Below, piece by piece: positions 51,834 to 61,800 of a DNA stretch of 64,000 nt. Source of the stretch: Terriglobus saanensis SP1PR4 (GTDB lineage: Bacteria > Acidobacteriota > Terriglobia > Terriglobales > Acidobacteriaceae). The stretch's first letter is position 1. Each line of letters begins with the position of its first letter. The DNA is taken from contig NC_014963.1 in the NCBI RefSeq assembly GCF_000179915.2, positions 2,790,001-2,854,000 on the forward strand, in the 5' to 3' direction. A program made the translations under genes and the position numbers. The notes under the pieces are model-generated. The model did no database searches, was not told the DNA's origin, and saw nothing but the letters and a program-made list of their open reading frames with translations.

Positions 51834-52166
51834 CAACGCAGGGCTTCACTGGAGCGGCAGCTTCGCCGCGCATAGCGTGCCACCATTCCAGGCAACGGCT
51901 CTGTGAAGATGCGCCGTGGACATCGCTCGTTCTCACAGAAGAACTTGCGCGCCTCAAGCAGTATTTTTACTGGCAGACCCTTTCCAGGGCAGGTCTGCGA
52001 CCGTCCGCCGGTACCGGCTATGCACCCTGGCGGAACGGCGGTTGCAGCCCAGGCATAGAGAGGAAGGCTGGCAGGCACGGAGTTCTATCTGCACCGTTCC
52101 CGCCTTCTGGCTAAGACAGATCAGCTTCGCTTCCGCACTGTTCGGGATCAACGTGCCTCGGTTCAT
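51809..52166 (-). pseudogene. ISL3-family transposase N-terminal fragment
   Basis: Leftward, one frame gives 'ELRACQPSSLCLGCNRRSAR' and V-H-S-R-Y-R-R-T-V-A-D-L-P-W; another continues 'LPVKILLEARKFFCENERCP' and R-R-I-F-T-E-P-L-P-G-M. This is the zinc-finger-like N-terminus of ISL3 transposases (C-x2-C ... F-x-C-x4-C-x3-I-F). A frameshift separates the two parts at 'PWKG/GLPVK', and the DDE domain is absent. Confidence 0.8.
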
Positions 52167-52321
52167 CCATACAGATCTACACCTGCGGATCCTCCTTCAC
52201 CAAAAGTGAATCAGAACCAAAAAATGTCGTAAGCTTTTCAAAGGAAGTAGATGAAATGATGTGCATGAGTGAAACCCCCGTAACCCGAACGGTAGAGAAT
52301 GTTGCCTACTACAATTGATTC

Positions 52322-54685
52322 ATGACTCGTTCGACGGCGCCTCTTTCTAGCCGTGAGATCTATCTTTTTGACATCTTTGAGGTGTCGGTCAGGCTCCGCA
52401 CACTGCGGCAAGACGGAGAACGTCGCAAAATCCAAGAGCTCCCTTTTCAGATGTTGCTGATTCTGTTAGAGCAGCCTGGAAAAATCGTAACCAAAGATGA
52501 ACTCGGACGAAGACTATGGGGAAGTGACGCGCTGATCGAGGTCGACGATAGCCTCTATGTCGTCGCAGGCAAGTTGCGAGAAGCGTTGGGTGACAGAGCG
52601 GTCAACCCGCGATTTTTCAAAAACATCCAAGGCCGGGGATATCAGTTTATCGGAGACGTAACATCGTCTTTCGAGCCGTATGCAATTGGAAATGCTGTCG
52701 TTGAGGGCTCCGATAACGCGGGCGATGTCCTGGGGGCTTCGAGTGATGTCCCCAGTCTTTCTCGCGCGAGACGCTTCGCTTTTTGGTCTGGCCTCACCTT
52801 CGTGGGTTTGATCGTCTTTTGTGCCGCGATGTATAAATATGTCAATCGATCTCTTGTCAGCGACCAGGACCGCGTTGTCGTCGGCTCGTTTATCAACAGC
52901 ACCGGAAATCCTGATTTGGATGGGACTCTTTCCTCCGCAGTGCAGCTAAAACTGCAGGAGTCCCCATATCTGAGCCTCGTTTCGGACCAAAAGTTTCGGG
53001 CGAAGCTTAAGGCCGTGAAGCAAATGACTTTTGAGGCAGAATTGCAGACCTGTTCTTCGCTGGACGCGCAAGTTCTTCTAAAGGGCCGTATTCTCCCCAA
53101 GACGCAGGGATATCAGATTTCACTCTCCGCATGGCGGTGCGGTACCGGAGGTTTGTTGACGACGCAGGAGGCTGATGCTACCACACAGGCTTCGATTTTG
53201 TCCGCGGTTGATCTAGCCACCGAGCGAATGCGACGTCGGCTTGGCGAACCAGAAGCAAGCTTGCAAAAATTCAATGTGCCACTCATGCAGGCGACTACTG
53301 CTTCTCTAGCGGCGTTGAAGGCTTTTACCTTGGGCGAGGAAACCCGCTTTGATCCTAACGGCGGCGCAATTGCCAGCTACAGACTAGCGATAGATCTGGA
53401 CCCGCAGTTTGCACTTGCGTACGCACGCTTGGGCACGGCTTACTACAACACGAGTCATTATGCTCTCGGTATGCAGTACAACAAAAAAGCTTTCGATTTG
53501 CGCGGCCGAGCTACGGACCGCGAAAGGCTTTACATCATCACGCATTACTACGAGTTTGCGACCGGTGAGACGCTGCTAGCCATTGAGGATTATGAGCGTT
53601 GGCGCACCATTTATCCGCGTGATGCCGTTCCATTGAACAACCTGGCGAATATTTATCTGACAATGGGCCAACCTGAGAAAGCCTTACCGTTTGCTCTACG
53701 AGTCATCCAACTGGATCCAACAAACGAGGCTCTCTACGGAAATCTGGCTTTTGCCTACCTCGGCCTTGGCGAATATGCGAAGGTTGACGGACTCTGCAAG
53801 GATCCGGTTCACACACTTAGGGCGCCAATATATTTCAGGAGGGTTTGTTTTCGCGCCGCCGCCGCGGAGGATGACGATGCTGGCATGCAACGAATTTTGG
53901 AGTCTGTTCGCGGAAACCCTCAGGAGAATCTGGTCGTCGACGACTACGCCTGGGTTGCCATGTCTCGCGGGCAAGTTGCCAAGGCGCGTGAGCTTTTTTT
54001 TCACGCCAGGCAGAACGCAATCGAGCAGGGAGCTCTCGATTACTCAACCTCTATCCAACTGGATAAGGTCAGTATCGAAGCCGATTTTGGTTACCTGGCC
54101 TACGCTGCCGCTGACTTAAAGGTAATCACTACCCTCGAGACCGAAGATCCTGCTGAGCAAGCCTCAGCCGCCCGCGCCGCAGCCAAGACGGGCAATTTAG
54201 TTCGAGCCGAGTATCTTGCGAAAGCTGCAAACGCGCGCGCACCACTCAACACGATTGTGAATGCTGCTCTGCTTGCGGCGGCTCGTTCTGAAATTCATGC
54301 ACAGAAGCGGCAATATGCTGCGGCAATCCAGTCTCTTGAGCAGACGCGGCCCTACGATTTCTGTGTAGCGATGGATCTGTCGCCGGGGTACTATCGAGGT
54401 TTGGCTTATATCCAGGCCAAGAAATTCGAGCAGGCTGCAGCAGAGTTTCAGCGCGTCATAGAACATCGAGCACAGGCTGATTTTCCCATTTACGTCATCC
54501 TTTCTGAGTTGGAACTCGCCCATACGCAAGAACTGCTCGGAAACCGCAAAGCGGCTGAAAAGGGGTTCCAAGCTTTAAAGCATCTATGGGAGAACGCAGA
54601 TTCAGGCTTCCTTCCACTCTCCAAGCTGCACGCGTACGAGAATCTCCATAAGACTACGTCACTGGTTGGAAGCTCCTCCCGTTGA
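52322..54685 (+). CDS. CadC-type transmembrane winged-helix regulator with TPR-rich sensor domain
   Basis: A 787-residue one-component regulator. Residues ~10-110 are an OmpR/PhoB-type winged helix ('LPFQMLLILLEQPGKIVTKD', 'IEVDDSLYVVAGKLREALGD', 'FFKNIQGRGYQFIG'). A single helix (~151-172, 'FAFWSGLTFVGLIVFCAAMY') crosses the membrane. The rest is periplasmic: a CadC-like alpha/beta part, then several TPR motifs ('AIASYRLAIDLDPQFALAYA', 'EKALPFALRVIQLDPTNEAL', 'GQVAKARELFFHARQNAIEQ'). This architecture is common in Acidobacteria. It reads the same way as the FG-GAP and sedolisin genes and may control them. The signal is unknown. Confidence 0.92.
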   Translation: MTRSTAPLSSREIYLFDIFEVSVRLRTLRQDGERRKIQELPFQMLLILLEQPGKIVTKDELGRRLWGSDALIEVDDSLYVVAGKLREALGDRAVNPRFFKNIQGRGYQFIGDVTSSFEPYAIGNAVVEGSDNAGDVLGASSDVPSLSRARRFAFWSGLTFVGLIVFCAAMYKYVNRSLVSDQDRVVVGSFINSTGNPDLDGTLSSAVQLKLQESPYLSLVSDQKFRAKLKAVKQMTFEAELQTCSSLDAQVLLKGRILPKTQGYQISLSAWRCGTGGLLTTQEADATTQASILSAVDLATERMRRRLGEPEASLQKFNVPLMQATTASLAALKAFTLGEETRFDPNGGAIASYRLAIDLDPQFALAYARLGTAYYNTSHYALGMQYNKKAFDLRGRATDRERLYIITHYYEFATGETLLAIEDYERWRTIYPRDAVPLNNLANIYLTMGQPEKALPFALRVIQLDPTNEALYGNLAFAYLGLGEYAKVDGLCKDPVHTLRAPIYFRRVCFRAAAAEDDDAGMQRILESVRGNPQENLVVDDYAWVAMSRGQVAKARELFFHARQNAIEQGALDYSTSIQLDKVSIEADFGYLAYAAADLKVITTLETEDPAEQASAARAAAKTGNLVRAEYLAKAANARAPLNTIVNAALLAAARSEIHAQKRQYAAAIQSLEQTRPYDFCVAMDLSPGYYRGLAYIQAKKFEQAAAEFQRVIEHRAQADFPIYVILSELELAHTQELLGNRKAAEKGFQALKHLWENADSGFLPLSKLHAYENLHKTTSLVGSSSR

Positions 54686-55022
54686 AATCTGAAGCTCTAT
54701 CGACTAAGTCGCGGATAGGCGCTTGCTCACGCTGTCCTCCTGAAAAGCAATCTAGGTTCCTATCGCACCGGACAGTTTGAGCCAACTCTGCCGGAGGGAA
54801 GCGCGTCCGGTTTTGAGCCGTTTCGCGAGGACCGACTCTTGCTCAGCGGCCGATGCGAAAGGGAGCCCAGTCGATTGCTCAATCCGTATCCTCCTCATTT
54901 TTTTTGACATTGGTGCGGTTTGGATTGGTTTGGAACTGTTTTGTTGACCCCGCCTTGTGAGTATGTTCTTACTCAATCACAAGATTCAACCAATGTTCAT
55001 GCTGACCTCGCAAGGAGATTCA
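54686..55022. other. Intergenic region upstream of the FG-GAP gene
   Basis: No gene. A T-run and TTGACA (54904-54909) lie ~115 bp before the start, but no good -10 is found at 16-18 bp. The FG-GAP frame stays open back to 54957, but those residues are not signal-like. Confidence 0.4.
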
Positions 55023-58000
55023 ATGACGACGAAGACTTCTGTTGTGTGCTGGCTAACCGTTTTGGCGCTTGGAATCTCGATGGCTCCAAGTTCGAGTCAC
55101 GCCCAAAACGTCCTTAGCTCTGCCCTGTCGCCATCCAGCAACCAGCCCGCGGGAAAACCGGGGGAAACTCGTCCAGCAGGTCTTCCGAAACGTGAGTCTG
55201 CCAATAGGGCGCCGCAGGCGAGGTCGCCCTTCGACCTTATAATGGCTCCTGAGCTTGATGAGCTGAAGAAGCGGGCCGCCGCCGCATCGGGCGGTAAACC
55301 ATCGCGAACCCAAATTCACCCGGACGCGAGCGGCGTTGGCGGCAGCAATGTGAACTTTCCCGGCTTCATCAGCGCACCTTATGTGAACGCGGTCGATGGC
55401 GACCCAAACATCGGGTACAGCTCCGTGAGCGGCGATTTCAATGGTGATGGAAAGATGGACGTCGCGACCGTCAAAGTCGACGGTGTCATCGACGTCATCC
55501 TCAACCCCGGCACCTTCGCCAACATCGCTTCAGTAACTCCGGTTATCTCCAACGACAACGGTAATACCGCTCTTCTTTTCGTGGAGAATGTGATTGCTGC
55601 GGACATGAACAATGATGGCTTCACCGACCTGATCGGCCAGGATTTCAACAACAATGCCATCGTCATCTGGCTCAGCAATGGGGACGGTACCTTCGCCGCT
55701 CCGGCGTCCTACCCGGTGAAATTCGCTTCTGGTGCAGCCTGGTATGGTTCCTCCGGTAGCAGCATCATGGTCGGCGACTTCAACGGCGATGGCGCTCTCG
55801 ATATCGTCACGCTGAATATCGTTTCGTCGTTCAGTCCCACCATCGAAACGTCGTTTTCTGAGATCACATACGTCAACAACAGTAATGGACGCCTGACGGC
55901 TCTCCCCGAGGAAGTCACCACCTTCCCCGATTACTATTCTTCTGCCTTAAACTTTTCCTCCGTCTTCACTACTGATGGCATCAAGGCCTCCGGCATCGCC
56001 TTCGTCCTCACAGACAACGCTTTCAATGCCAGCTTCAACGGCGGCAGCGTCGTTGGCACTATGTTGAGCAATGGCGATGGCACATTCAAGGCACCTGTAG
56101 CGCCCACCAAGATCTTGATCCCTAACGCCGATATCTTTGTAGCCAACGTCTCCTTCCTTTCGGCCAACCTGACCAGCGAGGGCACGCCGAAGCTCCCGCC
56201 CCCCGGCACGGTCGGCAGTGGATTCGCCACAACTGACTTCGTCTTCATGGAGGCCGACGGCGCGGTATGGGACGTCCCCTTCACCTCCGGCAACCCGATT
56301 ACTGCGCACGTGCTCGTGGGTTATCCGAACTTTGCCTTCAGCGGAATCGACGTTCCGCCGGTCGCTCCGCCGCCGGCCTTGCCTACGCTGCTCAGCACAG
56401 CTATGCAGAGCACCATGACACTGAACGTTGCCGACATGACCGGCGATGGTCTCTCAGATCTGGTCGTGTACAGCACAGGTTCCATCGCTGTTTTCCCCAA
56501 TGCTGGTGCAGGCGTGTTCACAGCTGAGCCTGCGCAAATCATTGCCGGCACGCCACAGTTTTTCCAGCCCGCGCCCGCAAACTATGATGGCAGCGCCTAC
56601 AACTCGCTGGTAAGCGCCGATAGCGGTATCGGCCAGTACACCTATTACCAAAACCTTGGTGCCGCTGCCGGGGTTCAGAGCGGCCAGTTTCTGGCGTCGC
56701 CCATGGTCACCGGAACCAACACCGCAGCCAACGCGGAAACATACGGAACGAACATACGCGTGGATGCCGCGGTCGATGTCGATGGCGATGGAGTTCCGGA
56801 GTTGATCGCGCAGACGACCACCAATGGCAGCACGACAGACGTCGTTATCGGTTACAGAAACGGTGCTGGCGCCGCCAATCAGTCCAGCAACTACACCTTC
56901 ACGACGATTGCTTCAGCAGGAAGCATCGGCTCAGCCACCGGTACGAATCTCAGCTATGTCCAGCCAGTCACAATCTCTAATGCGACCACCACAACTATTC
57001 TTCTCGCCACCGGAAGCGGTTTCGCGGACTCTCTCGCGACTGTAACCGCAGGCCACGATGGAAAGTTTGGGCCAGTCACCCAGTTGAACCTCGGAACCAC
57101 CACCTGCTTTCAGCTCAACTATGCAGACGTTGGCGATACCAACGGCGATGGCATTCCAGACATCGTCGCCGCTTGCGGTGGACAGAACGGCTCAGGATCC
57201 GGCTTTTATACTCTCCTCGGCAATGGTGACGGCACTTTCAAGACGGCCACATTCATACCTCTTGGCTACAGCCTCTACATGGTCAAGCTCATCAACTTTA
57301 CTGGAGGCAAGGGCAAGCTTGATATCGCAGCGATCGACCATACCTCGCTTTTCACAGGCAATGTATATGTCATTCCCAATGTTGGCGACGATAGCGGCAA
57401 CTTCGCGATCGCGAACCAGGCCATCATCCTCGCCAACTACGAAGTTGTTGACATCGTAGCGGGCGATTACAACGTTGACGGCAAGCAGGATTTGACTCTG
57501 CTTACCGCAGGTCAATGGAGCACAGCCCTCAGCACGATTCTCCCTAACACCGCGGGCGTTCTTCTTCTTCCTGGTAACGGCGACTACTCCTTCGGCAAAG
57601 TCACCATCGCTGATGGTGGTCACTGGCCGATTTGGGGCAGCTACGCAGACTTCAACAGCGATGGAGCTCCGGACCTCGCCTTTGTGCAAACCAACAATCA
57701 GTACATTGAGTCCGCTTCACCTTCAGCGGTGCAGATACTGCCCAACCTAGGCGGAGGTAACTTCGGTCCGGCAGTCACCGTGCCAGACTCCTATGTAGCA
57801 GGAGCTGCTCTGGACCCTGGCTTCTATGACGAAAATGCCTTCACCCTCGTGGGCAAATTCACCAACAGCGGCGGAATCGACCTCATCGTCTCCACCTTCG
57901 ATGGCACCGGCATCTTTGTCAATCGGGGCGTTACCAGCATGGCGCTCACTTCAAACTCGCCGACGCCAGCTCAGGGAACCGCTGTCACACTGATTGCAAC

Positions 58001-58763
58001 CCTCGGCCAAATAGTGAGTGCGGGTGTGACTGAGACAGGGTTGGTTTCTTTTGCCGTCAATGGCACTCCAGCAGGAACCGCACAGATTGCGAACGGGGTG
58101 GCTACGCTGACGACAACCGCACTTCCTGCGGGTAGCGATCTCATTACAGCCGCCTTTGCGGGGGACGCAAACCACAACCAGTCGAATGCCTCCGTCACTC
58201 TTGTCGTCGGCACCGTAGCTCCAGCGTTCGCCATCACAGCGACTCCGGCGACTTTGACGCTCCCACGCGGCGCAACGGGAACTGTCATGTTGTCGATCGC
58301 GGCGAACTCGACCTTTAGTGGCACCGTGCAACTTGCCTGCACGGGTACTCCCGCAGAAACCTCTTGCATCGCAGGTTCAACAAGCATGACCTTAAGCGCC
58401 GGACAGTCTGCAGGCGTTACGATCGTGATCGCAACCACGCCTCCCAACAATACGTATCAGGCCAGAAACGCTAAACCGCTATCGCCCTGGGGAACTACGC
58501 TGGGCGGAGTCAGCCTTGCAGGTATGCTGCTGTTGCTCTGGCCGAAACGTCGCCGTCTTCCCACTTTGTTTGCTGCAATCGTTCTTGTAGCGCTAGGACT
58601 TGGAGCTGCAGGTATGAGTGGTTGCTCGAGCGGCGGCACCACAACGACCACGACAGCTAATCAGTACCCCGGCACCACGGCAGGCACGTACACGCTCACC
58701 GTCACGGTGACGTCCGGCGGCCTTACACAGACCCAGCCGATCGCGCTTACCGTCACTCAGTAA
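55023..58763 (+). CDS. Large secreted FG-GAP/VCBS-repeat protein with Ig-like domain and C-terminal membrane hairpin
   Basis: A 1246-residue extracellular protein. The signal peptide ends near S-H-A-Q. Seven or more FG-GAP/VCBS-type repeats with calcium-loop patterns follow: 'SGDFNGDGKMDVATV', 'AADMNNDGFTDLIG', 'VGDFNGDGALDIVTL', 'VDVDGDGVPELIAQ', 'VGDTNGDGIPDIVAA', 'AGDYNVDGKQDLTLL', 'YADFNSDGAPDLAFV'. They form a probable beta-propeller. An Ig-like Big_3 domain follows (~990-1070), then two hydrophobic segments separated by W-P-K-R-R-R-L-P, a Cys (M-S-G-C-S-S), a Thr-rich linker and a beta-rich tail. The start at 55023 is supported by AGGAG. The role may be adhesion or substrate binding. 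Confidence 0.9.
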   Translation: MTTKTSVVCWLTVLALGISMAPSSSHAQNVLSSALSPSSNQPAGKPGETRPAGLPKRESANRAPQARSPFDLIMAPELDELKKRAAAASGGKPSRTQIHPDASGVGGSNVNFPGFISAPYVNAVDGDPNIGYSSVSGDFNGDGKMDVATVKVDGVIDVILNPGTFANIASVTPVISNDNGNTALLFVENVIAADMNNDGFTDLIGQDFNNNAIVIWLSNGDGTFAAPASYPVKFASGAAWYGSSGSSIMVGDFNGDGALDIVTLNIVSSFSPTIETSFSEITYVNNSNGRLTALPEEVTTFPDYYSSALNFSSVFTTDGIKASGIAFVLTDNAFNASFNGGSVVGTMLSNGDGTFKAPVAPTKILIPNADIFVANVSFLSANLTSEGTPKLPPPGTVGSGFATTDFVFMEADGAVWDVPFTSGNPITAHVLVGYPNFAFSGIDVPPVAPPPALPTLLSTAMQSTMTLNVADMTGDGLSDLVVYSTGSIAVFPNAGAGVFTAEPAQIIAGTPQFFQPAPANYDGSAYNSLVSADSGIGQYTYYQNLGAAAGVQSGQFLASPMVTGTNTAANAETYGTNIRVDAAVDVDGDGVPELIAQTTTNGSTTDVVIGYRNGAGAANQSSNYTFTTIASAGSIGSATGTNLSYVQPVTISNATTTTILLATGSGFADSLATVTAGHDGKFGPVTQLNLGTTTCFQLNYADVGDTNGDGIPDIVAACGGQNGSGSGFYTLLGNGDGTFKTATFIPLGYSLYMVKLINFTGGKGKLDIAAIDHTSLFTGNVYVIPNVGDDSGNFAIANQAIILANYEVVDIVAGDYNVDGKQDLTLLTAGQWSTALSTILPNTAGVLLLPGNGDYSFGKVTIADGGHWPIWGSYADFNSDGAPDLAFVQTNNQYIESASPSAVQILPNLGGGNFGPAVTVPDSYVAGAALDPGFYDENAFTLVGKFTNSGGIDLIVSTFDGTGIFVNRGVTSMALTSNSPTPAQGTAVTLIATLGQIVSAGVTETGLVSFAVNGTPAGTAQIANGVATLTTTALPAGSDLITAAFAGDANHNQSNASVTLVVGTVAPAFAITATPATLTLPRGATGTVMLSIAANSTFSGTVQLACTGTPAETSCIAGSTSMTLSAGQSAGVTIVIATTPPNNTYQARNAKPLSPWGTTLGGVSLAGMLLLLWPKRRRLPTLFAAIVLVALGLGAAGMSGCSSGGTTTTTTANQYPGTTAGTYTLTVTVTSGGLTQTQPIALTVTQ

Positions 58764-58780
58764 TCAACATTCACCAGTTG

Positions 58781-58807
58781 GGAGTCTGGATACAACATCC
58801 AGACTCC
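58781..58807 (+). terminator. Stem-loop terminator after the FG-GAP gene
   Basis: GGAGTCTGGAT (58781-58791), loop ACAAC, ATCCAGACTCC (58797-58807): a perfect 11-bp stem 18 bp after the stop codon. Only a weak T-tract follows (TGTTCC), so termination may be partial. It separates the FG-GAP gene from the sedolisin gene. Confidence 0.75.
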
Positions 58808-58850
58808 TGTTCCACCGTTATCCGAAGAATCACCTTGGAGATGAGCGAGC

Positions 58851-61800
58851 ATGAAATATTTCCCCGCATCCTTGTACAAATATTTTCTTCTGCTCTCTCT
58901 GACAGGATTACCGGCAATCACGATGATCGCTCAGGTTCCGCTTCAAGCTGCGAAGGCAGCTCCGCTCATTACGCGGGCCATTGACGATACCAGCCTCATC
59001 ACGTTGCTTGGTAATGTTCACCCACTTGCGACCTCGGCGGCGGATCAGGGAGCTGCTTTGGATTCGCTGCAGCTCGGACGTACCATTCTTGTTTTGAAGA
59101 GCAGCCCTGCACGGCGTGTCGCACTCGATAAGTTTACGGACGACCAGCAAAATCCAAAGTCACCGAACTATCACAAGTGGTTAACACCCGCTCAATATGG
59201 CGAACAATTCGGCGTGGCGGCCGAAGACATTCAGAAAATTAATGACTGGCTCACCGGGCACGGTTTTCAACTTGAGGAAGCCGTGGCGGGACGAAATTTA
59301 GTGATCTTCTCCGGTACACACGCTCAATTGAAATCTGCTTTCCATACAACGCTTCATACCTATAACCTGTGGGGGAAGTCGTACTTTGCCAATGCAAACG
59401 ACCCACAAATTCCAACGGCACTTGCTGATATTGTTGTCGGCTTCACGTCCCTGAACAACTTCCCGCGCAGTCCACTTCACACCAAGCCGCAGCTTGTGAA
59501 GCGTGACTCTGGCGCATGGGTCAAAGCCTCTCCTAGATCACAGCCTGAGTTCACCACCACCGACGCCGGCACTCTCTATCATCTGCTTGCGCCTTACGAT
59601 CTCGCCGCTATCTATAACATCACATCCCTCTGGAATGCAGGTATTGATGGCACTGGCCAAACCATCGCCATCGTCAGCGACTCCAACATTAACCCAGCCG
59701 ATATCGATTACTTTCGCGCAACGTTCGGCCTCCCTGCCAAAAAGCTTAACATTATTGTCTACGGTAGCGACCCGGGTATGAATGAGAATGAGAACGAAGC
59801 TGATCTGGATGTGCAATGGTCCGGCGCAGTTGCGAAAAATGCGACGATTGATCTCGTGGTGTCAGCAGATGGTACTGCTACAAACGGTGTCGACGGTGCA
59901 GCGGTTTACATTATCAACAACAACCTAGCGACGATTCTCAATGTCAGTTACGGCTTGTGTGAAGCCTCTATGGGAACGGCTGGCAATCAGCACTACAACA
60001 CTCTCTGGGAACAAGCGGCGGCGCAAGGAATCACCGTTCTTGTTGCCACGGGCGATTCAGGATCGGCTACTTGCGATCCGAATTCGCAATACGCGCACGG
60101 AGGCCTCGCTGTCAGCGGCTTTGCTTCTACGCCTTACAACGTGGCGGTGGGCGGAACCGACTTTCACTCCACCTTCGACAACCCGACCGCGTACTGGAAC
60201 GCAAACAATGATCCCACCACCCTCGCTTCCTCCAAAGGCTATCTCCCTGAATCCGCCTGGAATAATAGCTGCGGCAACCCTGATGTTCTCGCCGCACTGC
60301 AGGCAAACGGCGACACTACGGATACAACCGCGGAGTCGCTCTGTAACGATGTGAACTTCAACTCCTTCCTCACAACCGAAGGGGGCTCAGGCGGTGTAAG
60401 CAACTGCGCTGTTACCGGCTCAAATGCCAGCGTCCCTTGCATCAGCGGCTATCCCAAGCCGTCTTGGCAAAGCGGTGTCCCGGGAATCCCAAATGACGGC
60501 GCACGTGATTTGCCCGATATATCGCTCATGGCTGGCAACGGTCTTTGGGGAAGCTTCTACGTTTACTGCCAGTCCGACATTACGCCCAATGGCGTATGCG
60601 ACGTCAACAACGCGCTCGAAGGAGCAGGTGGAACATCCTTCGCAGCTCCTATTTTCTCCGGCATGATGGCGCTTCTGCAGCAGAAGACCGCGTCAAAGCA
60701 GGGCAACGTGAACTACGTCTTGTATAAGCTTGCCACGGCACAATACACGGGAAGCAACGCAACTGCCTGCAACTCGGCCACCGTTGCTGCCGGAAATCCC
60801 TGCATGTTCTACGACGTTACCGAAAGCGGCAATGCCGTTGATTGCGTCAACGGTTTTCCCAACTGCACGCCGACTGTATCCTCCGATCTATTCGGCGTGC
60901 TGCCCGGGTATAGCACCACCACGGGATACGATCTTGTCACTGGTCTCGGCACCATCAATGCGTACAACCTCGTCCAGGGTTGGAGCACTGCTACCGCAAC
61001 ATTTCTTCCCAGCACAATCACCATCTCCTCCGCCGGCATCACCACCGCGACCTACGGCGCGACATCAACCATCGCCGTCAATGTTGTCGTCGCTCCAGTC
61101 GCGCCAGCAACCGGCGTTCCTAGCGGCGATGTTGGCATCACCAGCAACAGCAATACCATCAGCAACGACTCAGTGACCGAGCTCACACTCACCGCGGCTA
61201 AGGGGAGGACCACCGCCGTCGGCTTGCCCGTAGGCACCTATGAGTTGTTCGCTCACTACGCCGGCGATGCCACATTCTCTCCCAGCACATCGAGCGCCGG
61301 AGTATCAGTCACCGTTTCAAAAGCCGCTACGAATGCATCACTCTCGGCTACGCGGACATCCGTACTCCTGGGCCAGAACGTCTCCTTCTCCGTTGAAGTG
61401 ACTGGCGTCATCAATGGCCTCAATCCGACGGGTACCGTCACGTTCACAAACACCACGACGGGCGCCCTTCTCAGCTCCCAAACCATTACTGCGAGCGCTT
61501 CCTCTGCGACAGGGACGATTTCAACTGCTCTCGTAACGGTACCAGCGTCGCAACTTCAGTCAGGCGCCAATACGATCACTGCAAACTACGAGGGAGACTC
61601 AAATTACCTGGGTATAGCTCCCAGTCCGGTTGTAGTGATCTTGGCATCGGCCATTACCACCAGGCTGAGCGCGTCGACGCTGACAATTGCACCCAATCAA
61701 GCAGGAAGCGTGATAGTCACAGTGACGCCGGCCGCTTCTGTTGTGCTCACACCAAGCACTCTCGTTTTCTCCTGTCCCGTGCAGTTGCCAGATGGGCTGA

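Noticed and set aside
58120-58331. Arg-rich antisense frames across the FG-GAP, sedolisin and Big_5 genes
   Set aside because: Typical shadows of repetitive, Thr/Ala-rich GC-rich coding sequence on the other strand.
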